From Rhizobium sp. (GTDB taxonomy: Bacteria > Pseudomonadota > Alphaproteobacteria > Rhizobiales > Rhizobiaceae), in assembly GCA_027533385.1 (NCBI GenBank), contig JAPZUE010000041.1, positions 1 to 64,000 on the forward strand: a DNA stretch of 64,000 bases. The letters are read 5' to 3'. The notes beneath the pieces are model-generated. The model searched no databases. It was given only the letters and a program-made list of their open reading frames with translations, and had not been told where the DNA came from. Below are positions 1 to 7,808 of the stretch, in pieces. The number at the start of each line of letters is the position of its first letter. Within the stretch, counting starts at the first letter, position 1. Made by a program: the position numbers and the translations under genes.

Positions 1-2
1 AA

Positions 3-122
3 CGTCTTCTCGATGCTGGCAAACCGCCCAAGGTCGCCATCATCGCCATGGCCAGAAAACTCCTCACCATCCTCAACGCAATGATCCGCGAGAACCAGCC
101 ATGGCAACCAAAAATCACTTGA
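3..122 (+). CDS. IS110-family transposase, C-terminal end (5' part outside window)
   Basis: The first bases of the window read as an open frame of 39 codons that is already open at the left edge and stops at 120-122. The peptide contains GKPPKVAIIAMARKLLTI followed by LNAMIRENQPW, which is the typical C-terminal tail of IS110/IS1111 transposases (DEDD RuvC-like recombinases without terminal inverted repeats). The catalytic domains lie outside the window, so it cannot be told whether the element is intact. The gene-poor, repeat-rich kilobase that follows fits an insertion-tolerant region. It is the only insertion-sequence trace in the 64 kb. Confidence 0.72.
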   Translation, partial: RLLDAGKPPKVAIIAMARKLLTILNAMIRENQPWQPKIT

Positions 123-157
123 CCGCCTGCACAGTCGCTCACTTGCGATTTCAGATG

Positions 158-222
158 TTTAGGCGGCTTGCGCTCGCCTAAGCCTTCGATTTCGCTTTCT
201 CCCCCACAGCGGGGGGAGATGG
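158..222. repeat. Palindromic repeat unit, copy 1
   Basis: A 35-base block starting TTTAGGCGGCTTGCGCTCGC and ending in CCTTCGATTT is followed by a C-rich/G-rich hairpin (TCTCCCCC, short loop, GGGGGGAGA at 198-219). The 35-base block is repeated identically at 1169-1203, where a similar hairpin again follows. TAGGCG/CGCCTA inside the block forms a small stem of its own. It looks like a dispersed palindromic intergenic element rather than a gene part. Confidence 0.7.
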
Positions 223-450
223 GCTCCGCGCTTGCGGCCCGCTCTTCCACCATCCAAGAACTGAACGGTCAAAAACCCCAAGCTTCGCCTCCGGTCAGAC
301 TTGTCGTCCTCCGGTTCGGTCAAACTTGTCTCGGACGAGGCGCCAGAAGCAACCTGTCTAAGTAATGTATGTGGCTCCTTCCGGCGCCTCGTTCGGCGTT
401 TTTTCCCGCTGCATGCGTCTCTCTGGCAAGGCGGCGACGGTCCTCGTCAT

Positions 451-469
451 CCTCGGGCTTGACCCGAGG
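451..469. repeat. CCTCGGG-CTTGA-CCCGAGG palindrome
   Basis: CCTCGGG and CCCGAGG form a 7-bp stem around CTTGA, preceded by CGTCAT. Hairpins of this kind, often written as a CGTCATCCTCGGG block, are common dispersed intergenic repeats in rhizobial and related alphaproteobacterial chromosomes. No gene ends just before it, so it is not an obvious terminator. Confidence 0.5.
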
Positions 470-1035
470 ACCGAGAATGACCGGGCGTAGGGTCCGGCTG
501 CGGCATCATCATGAGATGACGCTTCAGCCTGGCCGGTGGCCCGGGAGGTTCCCGCCGGATGGTGCACCATTCCGACCGGGACCCTCGCCCGGGGGATGAT
601 CGTCTGGCCATTTGCGACCGTCCATCATCCCCGCCGTTTTCTCCGCCCCGCTGTCTGGATGTTCGCGACAGCGCGGGCGCCTTGTCTGTGTGCCTCTGAG
701 GCACGTCCTTCCGATCAGGGTATCCAGGCTTTGGGGGCATCCGACCCCATCACCCTCGTCAAGCCCTTCGTCCGGAGGGAGACCGTTGCAGCGGGCCGGG
801 GATTTGTGCCTGCGACAGCACTTAGCCCCGGCGCCGGCCCCGCCTCGCCTGACATCGCATCGTCAGGTGTATCCGAGGGCGGGACGGGGATTAGGGTAAG
901 GCGGGAAAAATGGGCGGGGATGAAAAAAAGATTCTTTGTTGATTTTGTTGGGGAATTTTTGGAATTCGTCCCCCTTTTTTCGGGAACGAGCGCCGAATCT
1001 GCGGCTTGACGGATGAGGGGCGCGCGCGACGCCTA

Positions 1036-1056
1036 TCTCCCCCCTTGCGGGGGAGA
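1036..1056. repeat. C-rich/G-rich palindromic hairpin
   Basis: TCTCCCCCCTTGCGGGGGAGA is a near-perfect hairpin of the same type as the core of the larger elements at 5449, 55966 and 57178. It stands alone in the gene-poor region. Confidence 0.55.
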
Positions 1057-1168
1057 ACGCGAAATCGAGGAATTGGCCCGATCAGGGCCAAACCTCAGAT
1101 TTCGCAAGAGGGGGGCTCGGTAAGGGGAGTGCCAACGAAACCGTGCCCCTCTCCGGGAAAATCTGAAG

Positions 1169-1230
1169 TTTAGGCGGCTTGCGCTCGCCTAAGCCTTCGA
1201 TTTTCCGTCCTCCCCCGCGTGGGGGGAGAT
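1169..1230. repeat. Palindromic repeat unit, copy 2
   Basis: Second copy of the unit at 158-222. The 35-base block at 1169-1203 is identical, and it is followed at 1208-1229 by TCCTCCCCC, a short loop and GGGGGGAGA. The two copies are about 1 kb apart in the same orientation and bracket the gene-poor stretch. Confidence 0.7.
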
Positions 1231-1316
1231 AGAGCCGTCCCTATTCCTTTTCCTCGATCGGCAGCGCCGAAAACTTCAACCCCATGGCCCCTTCATCAGT
1301 TCAAGGACGGTGGCCG

Positions 1317-1709
1317 TCAGCGGATCAGCCCCATGTCTTTCAAGCGTTCTCGGCGCACTCGACCAATCTCGTCCCACGCGATGTCCCAGGCCTTTCTGTT
1401 GAGCTGGACATAGAACTCGGAGATTTTGTAGGCCGGCATGCCGTCAGCACTCGCACGCTCTGTCAGTGCCTGCATGATCGGTTGGCAATCGCGCCTGCCC
1501 GCTTTGATCACAACGTCTAGATCGTCGTTCTTGAACCAAAGCTTGTTGTCAAAAGCCCGCGCCCTTGCACGGTCGACCGAGCACTCTACGAATGCCTTGC
1601 TTTCCGGATAGTTCGAAGCGGATGCGAAATAGACTTTCGGTGTTGTGTTGCAGGAAACAAGGCTGAAACAAAGGACTGAGAAAAGTCCACGATAAAAAAT
1701 TTGCCTCAC
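1317..1709 (-). CDS. Small lipoprotein of unknown function
   Basis: A 130-residue protein with a short basic N-terminus, a hydrophobic stretch and the lipobox LVSC followed by NTTP, so it is predicted to be processed by signal peptidase II and anchored in a membrane. I start it at a GTG (1709) because GGGAG lies six bases upstream; the 13 codons upstream of that in the same frame have no signal-peptide character. The mature part carries charged residues and two or three cysteines but no family I recognise. It is transcribed towards the gene-poor region, alone, with a gap of about 170 bases from the downstream end of the dehydrogenase gene. Confidence 0.6.
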   Translation of the reverse strand: MRQIFYRGLFSVLCFSLVSCNTTPKVYFASASNYPESKAFVECSVDRARARAFDNKLWFKNDDLDVVIKAGRRDCQPIMQALTERASADGMPAYKISEFYVQLNRKAWDIAWDEIGRVRRERLKDMGLIR

Positions 1710-1822
1710 TGAACACTCCCATAAATTAGTCGTCAGACCTCTATGCAACTGTTCAATTGAACCTGCAAGCAGAACGAGTATAGATCGGTCCCGAAAATGG
1801 CAGTGAACAAAGGTAAAACATC

Positions 1823-1852
1823 AAAAAACCCGCCGGCCTTGCGACCGACGGG
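1823..1852 (-). terminator. Rho-independent terminator of the dehydrogenase gene
   Basis: On the minus strand CCCGTCGG, an 8-base loop and CCGGCGGG form an 8-bp stem (one G-T pair) followed directly by six T. It lies about 30 bases past the stop of the FAD/GcvT dehydrogenase gene. Confidence 0.85.
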
Positions 1853-1883
1853 TCCATAACTCTCTGACGAAACCGCCCTGCCC

Positions 1884-4445
1884 TCAGCTGCGCGGCTTCA
1901 GATTCTCCGGGTCGTAGAGCGGCTTGTAGCCCACGGCTGCAACCTCGACCGGGAAGCTCTCGGCGAAGTATTCCACGTTCAGCTTCCTCCCCACCTCGCA
2001 ATATTCCTGCGGCAGATAGGCGAGCGCGATGTTCTTGCCGATGGTCGGGCCGAAGGCGACGGAGGTCGTGTAGGAGCGACGGCCGAGGCTGTCGATCAGG
2101 ACTTCGCCGGTGGCGGGGTCGACGACCGGCATGGAGCCGACGGGGTAGCGGGCGACGCCCTTCGAGTCGACATTGTCGGTCATGACGAGCGTGCAGAGCA
2201 TGGCCGGCTGCTTGTCGCGGGCCTTGTATTCGAGATGCTTGGCCTTGCCGCGGAAATCGGCTTCCTTGACCTTGGGACGCGCCAGATCGGCTTCGATCAG
2301 GTTGTACTGGGTCAAGAGGTCGGCATTCTGCAGGCGCAGGCTCTTTTCCATGCGGCGCGAGTTGGCATAAGTCTCGACGCCGAAGGCCATGACGCCGGTG
2401 GCGCGCAGCGCATCCCACACAGTGAGGCCGTCTTCGTATTTCATGTGCAGTTCCCAGCCCTGCTCGCCAACATAGGAGATGCGGAAGGCAGTGACGGACT
2501 TGCCTGCGATTTCAATCTGCTTGATCGCGGCGAAGGGGAAGTTTTCCGGGTCGAGGCCAGCCGGGTCGGCGACGGCCTTTTTCAGCGTGGCGCGGGCATT
2601 CGGGCCCCAGATGCCGATGGTGATATACTTCTCCGAGGTATCGGTGATGGTGACGTTGAGGCCACGATCTTCCGCCAGGCGCTTCATGTAATAGAGGTCG
2701 CGCGGGCCGGCATCGGCGCCGTTCACCAGGCGGCAGCGGTCGGCCATGCGGAAGACGGTGAAGTCGGCGCGCACCATGCCCTCGTCGTCGAGGAAGTGGG
2801 TATAGATGCCCTTGCCGATATTCGCGTCACCGCCGATCTTCGCGGCGCAGAGCCATTCGAGCAGCTCGACATGGTCAGGGCCTTCGATGTCAACCATGTG
2901 GAAGTGGGAAAGATTGACGATGCCGCAATCCTCGCTCATCGCCAGATGTTCGGCATTCGAAACACGCCAGAAGTGTCTGTTATCCCATTCGTTTTCACGA
3001 ACCGGCACGCGGTCGCCATACTTTTCCAGGAGATGCTCGTTGGCGGCATAGCCATGCGCACGCTCCCAGCCGCCGAGTTCCATGAAATAGCCGCCGAGCT
3101 CGACCTCGCGCTCATACATCGGCGAGCGCTTGACATTGCGGCCCGAGGCATAGGGCTCGCGGGTATGCACGGCCGGGAAATAGATCTTCTGGGCGGCTTC
3201 ATAGCAGCGGCCCTCGATGAACTTCTCTTCCAGCTGGTGCGGATAGAAACGGGCGTAATCGATCGAGGAATGGTCGATTTCGGTACGGCCATCGGTCATC
3301 CAGTCGGCGATCAGCTTGCCGTAACCGGGGCCGTCCTTGACCCAGATGGCGACGCAATACCAGAGGCCGCGGACCTTCTGGCTTTCGCCGCAGGAGGGGC
3401 CGCCAGCAGCGGAGACCTGGAGCAGGCCGTTGAAGCTATGGCTCTCGTTATAGCCGAGTTCGCCGAGGATCGGGGTGAGTTCCATGGCGCGCTCGAGCGG
3501 CTCGAGGATCTGCTCCATGTCGAGGTCGCGCTGCGAGGGCGAAAGGCGTGCCTCGTGCTTTTCCAAGAGTTCGCGCGGATGGCACATGCGCGGATTGTGC
3601 TGCTCGTAATAGCCCCATTCGATCTGGCCGCCCTCGGTGGTCTTCGGGTCACCGGTATCGCGCATATAGGCGGAATTGCCCTGGTCGCGCAGCAGCGGAT
3701 AGCCGATTTCCTTGCCGGTGCCCTCGAACTCGTTATACGGACCGAAGAAGGTGAGCGGGTGGTCGACCGGCATGACGGGCAGGTCTTCACCGACCATTTC
3801 GGCAATCAGGCGGCCCCAGAGGCCGGCGCAGACGATGACGTGATCGGCCATGATCGTGCCGCGATGGGTGACGACGCCCTTGATGCGGCCGCCCTCGACG
3901 ATGAGGGACTTCGCCGGCGTATTGCCGAACATCTTGAGCTTGCCGGACTTTTCAGCGGCATCGACGAGCTTGCCGGCAACGGTCTGGGAGCGCGGGATGA
4001 CGAGGCCGGCATCCGGATCGAACATGCCGCCCATGACCTGGTCTTCCTCGATCAGCGGGAAGAGCTTCTTGATTTCGGCGGGCGAAACGTAATGCGCGCG
4101 GGTGCCGAAGGCGCGGGCGGACGACAGCTTGCGCTTGATCTCTTCCATCCAGGTGTCGTCGCCGGTGCGGGCAACTTCCAGACCGCCGATACGGGCGTAA
4201 TGGCCCATCTTCTCGTAGAAATCGATGGAATACTGGGTGGTCCAGACCGAGAGATAATCGTGGCTGGTGGTGTAACAGAAGTCGGAGGCATGCGCGGTCG
4301 AGCCGATATCTGTGGGTATGCCCGACTTGTCGATGCCGACGATGTCGTCCCAGCCGCGCTCGATGAGATGATGCGCGATCGACGCGCCGACGATGCCGCC
4401 TAGACCGATGATGACGACTTTCGCCTTGGTCGGAAACTCTGCCAT
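1884..4445 (-). CDS. Dimethylglycine/sarcosine dehydrogenase-like FAD-GcvT protein
   Basis: An 853-residue two-domain protein. The N-terminal half is a DAO-type FAD oxidoreductase: VVIIGLGGIVGASIAHHL is the dinucleotide-binding glycine loop, and GSTAHAS holds the histidine that in dimethylglycine and sarcosine dehydrogenases carries covalent FAD. The C-terminal half (about 430-850) is a GcvT-like aminomethyltransferase fold, which in this family binds tetrahydrofolate and captures the released one-carbon unit. The likely reaction is oxidative demethylation of an N-methylated glycine or related amine; the exact substrate cannot be read from sequence. I start at the ATG at 4445 because the FAD motif follows immediately; 39 upstream codons in frame do not fit the family. 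The gene stands alone with its own terminator. Choline uptake (ChoXWV) and formate-THF ligase elsewhere in the window belong to connected pathways. Confidence 0.83.
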   Translation of the reverse strand: MAEFPTKAKVVIIGLGGIVGASIAHHLIERGWDDIVGIDKSGIPTDIGSTAHASDFCYTTSHDYLSVWTTQYSIDFYEKMGHYARIGGLEVARTGDDTWMEEIKRKLSSARAFGTRAHYVSPAEIKKLFPLIEEDQVMGGMFDPDAGLVIPRSQTVAGKLVDAAEKSGKLKMFGNTPAKSLIVEGGRIKGVVTHRGTIMADHVIVCAGLWGRLIAEMVGEDLPVMPVDHPLTFFGPYNEFEGTGKEIGYPLLRDQGNSAYMRDTGDPKTTEGGQIEWGYYEQHNPRMCHPRELLEKHEARLSPSQRDLDMEQILEPLERAMELTPILGELGYNESHSFNGLLQVSAAGGPSCGESQKVRGLWYCVAIWVKDGPGYGKLIADWMTDGRTEIDHSSIDYARFYPHQLEEKFIEGRCYEAAQKIYFPAVHTREPYASGRNVKRSPMYEREVELGGYFMELGGWERAHGYAANEHLLEKYGDRVPVRENEWDNRHFWRVSNAEHLAMSEDCGIVNLSHFHMVDIEGPDHVELLEWLCAAKIGGDANIGKGIYTHFLDDEGMVRADFTVFRMADRCRLVNGADAGPRDLYYMKRLAEDRGLNVTITDTSEKYITIGIWGPNARATLKKAVADPAGLDPENFPFAAIKQIEIAGKSVTAFRISYVGEQGWELHMKYEDGLTVWDALRATGVMAFGVETYANSRRMEKSLRLQNADLLTQYNLIEADLARPKVKEADFRGKAKHLEYKARDKQPAMLCTLVMTDNVDSKGVARYPVGSMPVVDPATGEVLIDSLGRRSYTTSVAFGPTIGKNIALAYLPQEYCEVGRKLNVEYFAESFPVEVAAVGYKPLYDPENLKPRS

Positions 4446-4816
4446 AGCCTTGTGAACCCTGATGTCTGGGAGTGAATGATGTGGCGCCGATCTTAAGAGG
4501 CGGGCAAAGACAATTGCAGCCTGTCTGCGACATTCTGCAAGAGACCCACGACCCGTTTGCACTGCAAAATCCGTCTGATCGCGGCGGGATGGGCGGAAGG
4601 CATGTCGCAGGCGGGCACGACCGGGACTTTAGCCGGCCGGCTGGAGGGATCCCGTGATTCCAGCTGTTCAGGGGCAAAGCCAGGTGGATCGCCACCTTGC
4701 TGCCTATGTTCAGCCTCAGTTGGATCAATCTTCCGCGATAGGCGTTGTTCCACGCTGCCCGAGAAGCCGAAAACGGCCATCCCCGCCCGGCAGCCGAACA
4801 TGGAAGGAGAATTGCC
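4446..4816. other. Divergent intergenic region
   Basis: About 370 bases separate the divergently transcribed dehydrogenase and DUF992 genes and should hold both promoters. I see no recognisable riboswitch, repeat or operator. Frames that run through it have shadow-type composition. Confidence 0.45.
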
Positions 4817-5347
4817 ATGAAGAAAATGCTCATCCTGAGCCTCGCCGCCCTGCCCGTCCTCACCTCGGCCGGCATCACCGCAGCTGCCGACATGACGGCT
4901 GCCGCCCCCGTTCCTGCCGTCGTGGAAAGCGACCGCGTCGGCGGCGTGCGCATCGGTTACCTCGACTGCCAGATCGGCGGTGGCGTCGGTTACATCCTCG
5001 GCTCGGCCAAGTCGGCTGACTGCAACTTCACCTCCGTCATCGATGGCGAACCGCTCGACACCTACACGGGCTCGATCAAGAAGTTCGGCGTCGATCTCGG
5101 CTTCACCACGCAGAGCCGCGTGATCTGGGCGGTCTTTGCGCCCACCGCCGGCTACCACAAGGGCTCGCTCGGCGGCCTCTATGGCGGTGCGACCGCAGAA
5201 GCGACAGTCGGTGCAGGCGTTGGCGCCAACGTGCTGTTCGGCGGCACCTCCGGCTCGATCCACCTGCAGCCGGTCAGCATTTCCGGCCAGATCGGCCTCA
5301 ACATCGCCGCCACCGGCACCTCGATGACGCTGCAGCCGTCGATCTGA
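4817..5347 (+). CDS. DUF992 family secreted protein
   Basis: A 176-residue protein with a clear signal peptide (MKKMLILSLAALPVLTSAG, ending near AAA). The mature part contains GYLDCQIGGGVGYILGSAK, a second cysteine in SADCNF, and the glycine/alanine-rich ATVGAGVGANVLFGG followed by SIHLQPVSI. This is the pattern of DUF992, a periplasmic or cell-envelope family of about 150-180 residues in alphaproteobacteria with no established function. The ATG at 4817 is preceded by AAGGAG at good spacing. It is a single gene with its own terminator 23 bases downstream. Confidence 0.82.
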   Translation: MKKMLILSLAALPVLTSAGITAAADMTAAAPVPAVVESDRVGGVRIGYLDCQIGGGVGYILGSAKSADCNFTSVIDGEPLDTYTGSIKKFGVDLGFTTQSRVIWAVFAPTAGYHKGSLGGLYGGATAEATVGAGVGANVLFGGTSGSIHLQPVSISGQIGLNIAATGTSMTLQPSI

Positions 5348-5370
5348 TCGATAGCGTCAGCGGACAGACG

Positions 5371-5401
5371 AAAGGCGCCTCGCGAGGGGCGCCTTTTTTT
5401 T
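5371..5401 (+). terminator. Rho-independent terminator of the DUF992 gene
   Basis: AAAGGCGCC and GGCGCCTTT form a long stem followed by a run of T. It lies 23 bases after the stop codon. Confidence 0.88.
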
Positions 5402-5448
5402 GATGCTGACCAAGCGTTGCGAACAGCAGCTGGGCTATCGACTATGGA

Positions 5449-5625
5449 TACCCCCCTCTGTCACTTCGTGACATCTCCCCCACAAGGGGGGAGAGCGGAG
5501 CGCCGCGTGTGCCGCCCCCTTTCATGAGAATCACAGGGGGGCGAAGGGCCGGCGGCCCAGCCAGTCTCCCCCCTTGTGGGGGAGATGTCCGCCCTTCGAC
5601 ACGCTCAGGAGGACAGAGGGGGGTA
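5449..5625. repeat. Composite inverted-repeat element
   Basis: The outer arms TACCCCCCTCTGTC (5449-5462) and GACAGAGGGGGGTA (5612-5625) are perfect reverse complements. The inner arms 5472-5494 and 5565-5587 are a 23-base perfect inverted repeat, and each is itself a C-rich/G-rich hairpin. The centre (5495-5564) differs from the other copies. Related elements lie at 55966-56160 and 57178-57373. The element sits between converging genes, about 10 bases from the ABC exporter stop. It is of the size and style of non-autonomous rhizobial intergenic repeats, and I see no terminal duplication. Confidence 0.75.
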
Positions 5626-5634
5626 ACGAACGCT

Positions 5635-7467
5635 TCACCCCTCCGCCTCCAGGAACCCACCCGATTGCCGCGCCCAGAGCCCGGCATAGTGGCCGCCGAG
5701 CGCCAAAAGCTCCGCATGCGTTCCCTGCTCGACGATGCGGCCATGATCGAGAATGACCAGCCGATCCATGGCGGCGATCGTCGACAGGCGGTGGGCAATG
5801 GCGATCACCGTGCGGTCCTGCATCAGGCCTTCGAGACTGGTCTGGATCGCCTGCTCGACTTCACTGTCGAGCGCCGAGGTCGCCTCGTCGAGGATCAGGA
5901 TCGGCGCGTTCTTGAGGATGACGCGGGCGATCGCGATGCGCTGGCGCTGGCCGCCGGAGAGTTTGACGCCGCGCTCGCCGACATGGGCGTCGAAGCCGGA
6001 ACGGCCGTTCCAGTCGGTGAGCTGTTCGATGAACTCCAAAGCATGCGCTTGGCGCGCCGCCTCGATCACCTCGGCCCGGCTCGCAGAGCGGCGGCCATAG
6101 GCGATGTTGTCGTGGATCGAGCGATGCAGGAGCGAGGTATCCTGGGTGACCACGGAGATATGCCGGCGGATGCTTTCCTGGGTGGCCATCGCAATATCCT
6201 GCCCATCGATGGTGATGCGGCCGGATTCGAGATCGTAGAAGCGCAGGAGCAGGTTCATCAGCGTCGACTTGCCCGCCCCGGAACGACCGACGAGGCCGAT
6301 GCGTTCGCCGGGTTTGATGTCGAGCGTGAGGTTCTCGATTATCCCGCCCTTGCGACCGTAATGGAACGAGACATTATCGAAGCGGATCGCCCCTTGGCTC
6401 ACAACGAGCGGGCGCGCCGCCGGCTTGTCGATGAGGCCAATCGGCTTGGCGATCGTGTCCATCGCCTCATGCACCGTGCCGACCTGATCGGAGATCTGGG
6501 TGATTTCCTGGGCGACGCGCGCCGATGTGCCGGAGATCTGCAGCGTCATCGGCAGGACCATGGCGACGACATCGATGCCGACGGCACCGCTCACCCAGAG
6601 CTTTACCGCAACCCAGGTCGTGCCGGCGATCAGCAGGCCGGAGAGCACGGTGAGGCCGATCGAAAACAAGGACAGCCAGCGATGCTGGATGATCATCCGG
6701 TCGGTGTGCTTGTCGACGCTTTCGCGAACGAATGCATCCTCCTCTTCCGGACGGGCAAAGAGCTTGACCGTCATGATGTTCGTATAGCTGTCGACGATGC
6801 GACCGACCATTTCCGACCTCGCATAGGCAATACCCTTCGAGCCGCGCCGGATCTGCGGCACGATCAGGATGAGGAAGCCGATATAGGCGAGCGTCCAGAG
6901 TGCCACCGGCAGCACCAGCCACCAGCTGGCAGCGGCCAGAAAGGCCGAGGTGATGATGCCAAGAGCTGCCAGATACCAGACGACCGAGATGATCGAGACG
7001 ACGGAGCTTCGAAGCGTATGGCCGATTTCGAGGATGCGCGAGCCGATGCGGCCGGCGAAATCGTTCTGGAAGAAGGAGATGTTCTGACGGATGACATGCC
7101 AGTGGCTCTGCCAGCGCACCATATTGGTGACGCCCGGCGCAATCGACTGGTTGAGCACCAGCCCTTGCAGCAGGGTGACGAGCGGGCGGATGACGAGCAC
7201 CAGCAGGATCAGCGAAAGGATCAGGCCGGATGCCTCTTCGAACACTTGCTCTTTCGGGGTCGAGGTCAACACCTCGACCAGCCGCCCCATCAGCACCGGG
7301 ATCGCCGCATCGGCGATGGCAACCAGGAGACTTGCCAAAAGAAGGGCGATGAACAACCCCTTCGCCTGACGCACGAAGAACCAGTAGAAGGCAAGAAGCC
7401 CCTCGGGCGGATCCCCCGGTGTCTCGCGGGCAGTGGGAACGATGATGGTCTCGAAATAGCGGAGCAT
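5635..7467 (-). CDS. ABC-type exporter, fused membrane and ATPase domains
   Basis: A 610-residue half-transporter. The N-terminal 330 residues contain about six hydrophobic segments (type I exporter fold). The C-terminal ATPase has Walker A GRSGAGKST, Q-loop VVTQDT, signature LSGGQRQRIAIAR, Walker B ILILDEATSALD and the H-loop AIAHRLST. Two copies should form a homodimeric pump in the inner membrane; the substrate cannot be predicted. I start at the ATG at 7467 (MLRYFETIIVP), which matches relatives that begin just before a Pro-rich amphipathic stretch. The gene lies downstream of the NRPS gene on the same strand but is separated from it by 341 bases including a terminator, so export of the NRPS product is possible but not shown. 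Confidence 0.85.
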   Translation of the reverse strand: MLRYFETIIVPTARETPGDPPEGLLAFYWFFVRQAKGLFIALLLASLLVAIADAAIPVLMGRLVEVLTSTPKEQVFEEASGLILSLILLVLVIRPLVTLLQGLVLNQSIAPGVTNMVRWQSHWHVIRQNISFFQNDFAGRIGSRILEIGHTLRSSVVSIISVVWYLAALGIITSAFLAAASWWLVLPVALWTLAYIGFLILIVPQIRRGSKGIAYARSEMVGRIVDSYTNIMTVKLFARPEEEDAFVRESVDKHTDRMIIQHRWLSLFSIGLTVLSGLLIAGTTWVAVKLWVSGAVGIDVVAMVLPMTLQISGTSARVAQEITQISDQVGTVHEAMDTIAKPIGLIDKPAARPLVVSQGAIRFDNVSFHYGRKGGIIENLTLDIKPGERIGLVGRSGAGKSTLMNLLLRFYDLESGRITIDGQDIAMATQESIRRHISVVTQDTSLLHRSIHDNIAYGRRSASRAEVIEAARQAHALEFIEQLTDWNGRSGFDAHVGERGVKLSGGQRQRIAIARVILKNAPILILDEATSALDSEVEQAIQTSLEGLMQDRTVIAIAHRLSTIAAMDRLVILDHGRIVEQGTHAELLALGGHYAGLWARQSGGFLEAEG

Positions 7468-7630
7468 GAAACGGATTCCGGAAAAAGGCATGCCCCGCCG
7501 GCGGGGGATGCGGGGACGAATCGGACATAGACCGGATTGAAGGCCTCCCAGGCGGCACCCGCAATGGGACAATTTTAAGATGGACCCGGATTGATCTGAG
7601 AACAACCGACGGTGATCACAAAGACGAACA

Positions 7631-7657
7631 AAAGGCGCCTCTTTCGGGGCGCCTTTT
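7631..7657 (-). terminator. Terminator between NRPS gene and ABC exporter
   Basis: AAAAGGCGCC and GGCGCCTTTT form a stem with a 7-base loop and T runs on both strands, so it could act in either direction. On the minus strand it lies about 150 bases past the NRPS stop. The rest of the 341-base gap (7468-7808) holds no gene that I can support. Confidence 0.7.
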
Positions 7658-7808
7658 GCTCTTGTCACCGACCATACCCAGTTTCGACGAGAGGAAGCCA
7701 TGCGATCGAAACCTGGTACAGAGGCTGCGGCAGGGGGATCCGCAGCCGGAGCCGCCGGGAGGTGTGCGGTGGCCGATGTTTGCGCTAACCTGCCACGCGC
7801 GCCTCGTC

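Larger units (their letters stand above)
123..1316. other. 1.2-kb gene-poor intergenic region
   Basis: No frame here has both a plausible ribosome binding site and recognisable protein character; frames such as the one over 536-1009 have Arg/Pro/Ser-rich shadow composition. The stretch holds two copies of a palindromic repeat (158-222 and 1169-1230), a lone C-rich hairpin (1036-1056), a CCTCGGG/CCCGAGG hairpin (451-469) and an AT-rich, homopurine-rich patch at about 908-985 that contrasts with the GC-rich surroundings. It lies between a transposase end and a lipoprotein gene. Confidence 0.6.

Noticed and set aside
536..1009. 157-codon frame in the gene-poor start region
   Set aside because: No ribosome site or protein-like features, and it runs through repeat-type sequence.
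2235..4403. 722-codon open frame opposite the FAD/GcvT dehydrogenase gene
   Set aside because: It is an antisense shadow of GC-rich codons: low-complexity Gly/Ala/Asp/Arg composition, no ribosome site, no family motif, and the opposite strand holds a clear full-length enzyme.
4446..4816. Possible glycine riboswitch near the DMGDH-like gene
   Set aside because: The conserved core motifs of the glycine aptamer are absent on both strands.
5509..7530. 673-codon frame opposite the ABC exporter
   Set aside because: Asp/Arg/His-rich antisense composition and no recognisable domain; the minus strand has all ABC ATPase motifs.
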